Assembly: GCF_000318095.2 (NCBI RefSeq)
Contig: NZ_KB290717.1
Coordinates: forward strand, 37,058-101,057
Length of the DNA stretch: 64,000 nucleotides
Direction of reading: 5' to 3'
Origin: Alloprevotella sp. oral taxon 473 str. F0040
Lineage (GTDB): Bacteria; Bacteroidota; Bacteroidia; Bacteroidales; Bacteroidaceae
Of the stretch, positions 60,738 to 64,000 are shown in pieces. A program made the translations under genes and the position numbers. Positions within the stretch are counted from its first letter, which is position 1. Each line of letters begins with the position of its first letter. A model generated the notes under the pieces. It was not told the DNA's origin. It saw only the letters and a program-made list of their open reading frames with translations, and did not search any database.

Positions 60738-63422
60738 CTACATTGCTTTGTTCATTAAATGTGGGTTGATAGGCGCTAAACAGGGTACAACTTGTATGTC
60801 AACTTCTCCTTTAATGGGGGTACTACAGTAGGGCATGGTAACTTCAATAGTATATTTTCCAGAGTTGCTAATTTGTGCATCTGTAATAGTACAATCTTGA
60901 TTATGAGATAGAACGTGTCCTTGAGGATCTTTCCATGTATAGTTTGGGAGGCGCACAGCGTGTAACTCTATTACGTCGCCTATACATAGTACTCTACGTG
61001 GCGTGGACCCTATATTGTAGGTTTCATAGTCGGCTATTGTAATCGCTTGGATAAAGTTAGTGCAGTCATCAATAATGTGCAATGTATATTGTTCACCTGC
61101 AGCACCATATTCAAAGTGTGCTACATCGTTTGTGCCTAACTCGTATGTGGCATCTTCAAGTTTCTTTGTATTGTTCTTGTCCCATAATTCATAACGATAA
61201 GGCAATGTTCCTCCTTTCCCTTTCACAAGTATGTGTCCTATACTACGCTTATTGCAAGTATAAGCCCATGTATCAAGTTGAGAAAGTCCTAAAGGCTCCC
61301 GTTTTACCTGGAACGTCTCAGACCCCAGAAGTGAATATTCGGGAAAGCGTCTATCGTATGTTTGTTCCCAATGGGCAGATATGACATAATCACCATCGTT
61401 AGGTAGTTGTATAACTTCTCCAGCTCTATAGAGTCTGGTGTCTATCGCAGCGGAAACCGATGGATTAGATGGACTAAAGGATAGAATACGGAAGACTGTA
61501 TTATTAGGCTGAGGTTTCCCTTCAAAACAGATGACTCCACTAGGTGTTACTTTACCTCCATGGCAATTTATCGATGTCGTGAGACTAAAGTTTTTGAGTT
61601 CATACCCTCCTTTTGCCATGAAAGGGATTTCGCTATTGCCGCATATAGGGTCTATGATTTCTATGCGATAATTGCCAGGAGGAAGTTGTATATTATTGAA
61701 AGAAGCTGCAGTCTGTCCTTTAGAATCCGTTTCTGCTATAAGTTCATTGTTACGATAAAGACGGAGAATTTTGGGGTCTGCCGATAACTCTCGTACACTA
61801 ACTATTGCAAGATTAGGGGTGTTACTAATTTGATAGGTAATTCTGTCTAATTGGGGCTTTTGTTGGCTTTTGTAATTATTCTTGATTTCTTTGTATGAAA
61901 TTAAAGGGTTATTCTCCAAGTAGGCGTGGAAAATATAGTTTTTATTGTAAAGTAATCTAGGACTGAGTTGGTGAGTTGCACTTGTAAAGGTGTAACTTTT
62001 AATAGGAATTGTTGAGCCTTCTTCGATGATGTCTACTTTAACAGGAGAGCATGTGCTAACTAAATCAGGAACAAAGTTTATTTGCCAACCATCACAATAA
62101 TCTTTTTTTGAGCCTAATTGGTTGAAATATCCTTTTGCCTCACCTTGGTAACTGGCTCGTTGTACCCCATTAGCATCCTTTACATCAATTTTATACTTGG
62201 TTCCTATTGGTATTTCAATGATCGCACTTTTGTCTCCTGGCTTATTTATTGTAATGGGGCCATAAATAATTTGTTTACTTCCGTCATCTTTTAGAGCTGT
62301 CAAAGTAAGAGGGTAACAGAATAGTCCACTTGATAGCTTATTAGGAGCTATAGTTATAGTCTTATAGCCACAATTTGCGCTATTCGTTATTTGAGGGTTT
62401 TCTAAAGTAGGAGAACTAAATTGAGCTGGAGATGTATAAATTATATTGTGACAGCGACGTAGTCTAACATAAACTTGTAGTTTTCCACGTGTATTGTAAT
62501 AATCGCTCAACTTATACGGGGCTATGCTTACTGGATATTCACTCTCGTATTTGAAGGTTGTCCAACTCGTAGGTTGTTCTCCTGGTTTTGCTATACCGAT
62601 TTCAAATAGTCCAGCATTAATAGTTTTCATTAAGTCTCGATTGTTGCGGGTCTTATTATCAAATAGAATTTTTACTAAGGGTTTGTCGCAAGAATATTCA
62701 TTTGAGACGGCTGTATTATAGGGAGCGTATGCCGTGAATAAGTTGGAGTTCTCATAACGAAATTTTGGGAGTTCTGTTAATTCTCCAAGGTTAAACGAGA
62801 TTGTTTTAGTGTAGCTACATGCATCCGAAACTGTGAATTGATACATTCCAGCTGGATAGTCATCCTCCTGTAGGGTTATTGTTCCCGCTTTTGCTAATAC
62901 GCCACTTCTTCCTATATAGCTTGGATTAGGAGCTTTAGTAATTTCATAACGATAAGGCGGTCTACCACGTTGTATTTGTATAGAAATCTGACCTGTTGCA
63001 CAGGTAGTATAACTAGCTCTCGAGTAAGCAGGAACATAGTCTGCTAGCATTTCCTGGTAGTTTCCTTGTACTACTACATGTTCATTTTTTCTTACAATGT
63101 CGTTTCTTAGCTTGTGAGGATCGTGTCCTATAACAGTAAGAGTGTATTTACCTGCTGGGAGAAATTCAAAGAGAGGTGTACTTTGATTAGGAAAAATGGG
63201 TGCGTTAGGGTATTCTGGGGTTAGTGCGTATTCGAAAATAAAGTCAGTCGGAGTTTTAGTCTTAACGATGGCTTTAATACTACCATCCTTTGCACATTGC
63301 GAAGTTGTAGTTATAGGGTTGTCGAGGGTAAAAGTTGGTTGTTGAGAATATAGGGTGAATGCGAAACCAAAAAAGAAACTTAGAAGAAAAGATATATATA
63401 TAGAAATCTTAGGGTATGTCAT
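60738..63422 (-). CDS. Large exported protein with SprB-like Ig-type repeats
   Basis: Secreted protein of 894 residues. A signal sequence/hydrophobic N-terminus (FLLSFFFGFAFTLYS) is followed by several divergent Ig-like units. Two clearest contain GQISIQIQRGRPPYRYEI and GHILVKGKGGTLPYRYEL, the pattern of SprB-type repeats in gliding/adhesin proteins. Pairs of Cys recur at unit starts (YTTCATG, WAYTCNKRS, DACSYT). The C-terminus has an Ig-like segment ending in CLAPINPHLMNKAM and no obvious T9SS C-terminal signal. A surface adhesin role is inferred. A -7-like TACTTTTG at 63581-63588 implies a 150-nt leader. Confidence 0.7.
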   Translation of the reverse strand: MTYPKISIYISFLLSFFFGFAFTLYSQQPTFTLDNPITTTSQCAKDGSIKAIVKTKTPTDFIFEYALTPEYPNAPIFPNQSTPLFEFLPAGKYTLTVIGHDPHKLRNDIVRKNEHVVVQGNYQEMLADYVPAYSRASYTTCATGQISIQIQRGRPPYRYEITKAPNPSYIGRSGVLAKAGTITLQEDDYPAGMYQFTVSDACSYTKTISFNLGELTELPKFRYENSNLFTAYAPYNTAVSNEYSCDKPLVKILFDNKTRNNRDLMKTINAGLFEIGIAKPGEQPTSWTTFKYESEYPVSIAPYKLSDYYNTRGKLQVYVRLRRCHNIIYTSPAQFSSPTLENPQITNSANCGYKTITIAPNKLSSGLFCYPLTLTALKDDGSKQIIYGPITINKPGDKSAIIEIPIGTKYKIDVKDANGVQRASYQGEAKGYFNQLGSKKDYCDGWQINFVPDLVSTCSPVKVDIIEEGSTIPIKSYTFTSATHQLSPRLLYNKNYIFHAYLENNPLISYKEIKNNYKSQQKPQLDRITYQISNTPNLAIVSVRELSADPKILRLYRNNELIAETDSKGQTAASFNNIQLPPGNYRIEIIDPICGNSEIPFMAKGGYELKNFSLTTSINCHGGKVTPSGVICFEGKPQPNNTVFRILSFSPSNPSVSAAIDTRLYRAGEVIQLPNDGDYVISAHWEQTYDRRFPEYSLLGSETFQVKREPLGLSQLDTWAYTCNKRSIGHILVKGKGGTLPYRYELWDKNNTKKLEDATYELGTNDVAHFEYGAAGEQYTLHIIDDCTNFIQAITIADYETYNIGSTPRRVLCIGDVIELHAVRLPNYTWKDPQGHVLSHNQDCTITDAQISNSGKYTIEVTMPYCSTPIKGEVDIQVVPCLAPINPHLMNKAM

Positions 63423-63865
63423 AGGACGAAGTTCTTGCTATCAAGACAATGAAGGTGGTTTATCTAGTTGGTAAAAGTAGTCAAGTGAGTTTATTTAGCT
63501 TGTTATTGGTTGTTTCTATGCATGAAAATGTGTCTATATGAGCTGTAGTATATAGTAATTTATGCAATGATTTAACTCTGCAAAAGTAGTGATTTCTTAG
63601 GGAAAGAACACGTTTTATTTCTAGAAAAAACAAGTATCTTAAACTAGCAATTTTCTTATAGAGAATTCTTGTTTGATATTTCGCTATAATTACTCTAATA
63701 CTCGGTTGTTGATGTAGAGTAAGATGTTTAATACGAGAGAGGGCTTTTAAGCATGCATCATAAGATGTAACTTAGTGTCGCTCCTAGAAACTTCATGGTT
63801 TTCTAAAGGGTGCAGTCATTTTATATTATAGCTGTCTGGTAAAAGTTTTACATGACTAAAAAATA
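63423..63865. other. Gene-free region before the insertion sequence
   Basis: AT-rich, no gene seen. The first part is the leader of the minus-strand gene; the left end of the insertion sequence must lie somewhere in the right part but its inverted repeat cannot be identified without the other end. Confidence 0.4.
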
Positions 63866-63896
63866 AGGCTGAAACCCTCTTGCAGGATTTCAGCCT
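63866..63896 (+). terminator. Hairpin upstream of the transposase gene
   Basis: 9-bp arms AGGCTGAAA (63866-63874) and TTTCAGCCT (63888-63896) followed by CTTTT. Insertion sequences often carry such a hairpin to block outside transcription. Confidence 0.65.
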
Positions 63897-63934
63897 CTTT
63901 TGTTACTTTGCTTGTTGCAAAAAACAGTAGTAAT

Positions 63935-64000
63935 ATGAGCAGAAGTACATGTTTTACAAGACAGCCGGTCTATAGTCAGGTCATTAAATTGCTGGATAAA
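63935..64000 (+). CDS. IS4-family (DUF4372-type) transposase, N-terminal fragment
   Basis: Only 22 codons are inside the window: MSRSTCFTRQPVYSQ then VIKLLDK. This opening (Ser-Thr-x-Phe-x-x-Gln-Pro) is what I recall for IS4-family transposases of Prevotella and Bacteroides with an N-terminal DUF4372 domain. The catalytic DDE core would lie beyond the window, so integrity cannot be judged. Confidence 0.6.
   Translation, partial: MSRSTCFTRQPVYSQVIKLLDK

Larger units (their letters stand above)
63860..64000 (+). mobile_element. Left part of an IS4-type insertion sequence
   Basis: Inferred from the transposase start and the preceding hairpin. The left boundary is approximate; target duplication and inverted repeats cannot be defined because the right end is outside. 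Confidence 0.5.

Overview
The window reads as an ordinary stretch of chromosome from a member of the Bacteroidota, most likely the order Bacteroidales (Prevotella/Alloprevotella/Porphyromonas-like; the genus cannot be fixed from sequence reading alone). The evidence is: type IX secretion genes porU-porV followed by ispF; a bamD-rpoZ-DUF4293 cluster; proteins typical of the group (DUF4348 lipoprotein, FadL/OmpP1-like porin, S9 peptidases); and at least eleven promoters of the Bacteroidota type (TTTG, 19-21 bases, TAnnTTTG) with very few Shine-Dalgarno sequences.

Layout. 1-5315 (+): porU (cut by the window edge), porV, ispF, trpC. 5402-10300 (-): folC, dnaJ, grpE and a YbiT-type ABC-F protein. 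11144-13255 (-): a small trpB-trpG operon preceded by a complete transcription attenuator with a leader peptide carrying tandem Trp codons. 13311-19346 (-): UPF0114 membrane protein, SemiSWEET plus FKBP lipoprotein, an AMP-forming acyl-CoA synthetase, RluA, fabG with a TetR regulator. 19910-31350 (-): YjdF-like membrane protein, a run murB-exoIII-sppA-lpxK-purine nucleoside phosphorylase, DUF4348 lipoprotein, S9 peptidase with lptB, tRNA-Cys. 31557-39281: a DEAD-box helicase behind a long structured leader, a second S9 peptidase (-), a TPR protein with rpe, and a DHH phosphoesterase. 39943-42825 (-): FadL-like porin and a Tyr/Trp/Gly-rich secreted protein. 43016-49662 (+): S4-RluA enzyme, aminotransferase, LolE-like permease, tRNA-Pro, fumC, glucosaminidase-LysM protein. 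49755-63422 (-): phosphopantetheinyl transferase, ssb, DUF4293, rpoZ, bamD, htrA, hemW, lysA, lysC, ftsE, tRNA-Thr with a probable SRP RNA, and a large exported Ig-like-repeat protein. The last 66 bases start an IS4-type transposase.

Functional themes: envelope biogenesis (PorU/PorV, BamD, LptB, LpxK, MurB, FtsE, LolE-like, HtrA, SppA), amino-acid synthesis (Trp, Lys), and RNA modification/remodelling. No prophage, CRISPR array, restriction or known defence system was seen. The most interesting non-coding signals are the trp attenuator, with an extra third copy of its pairing element; a family of CGGA-centred motifs found in several of the large gene-poor gaps; a 41-bp palindrome in front of grpE; the structured leader of the helicase gene; and a compact SRP RNA/tRNA-Thr transcription unit.
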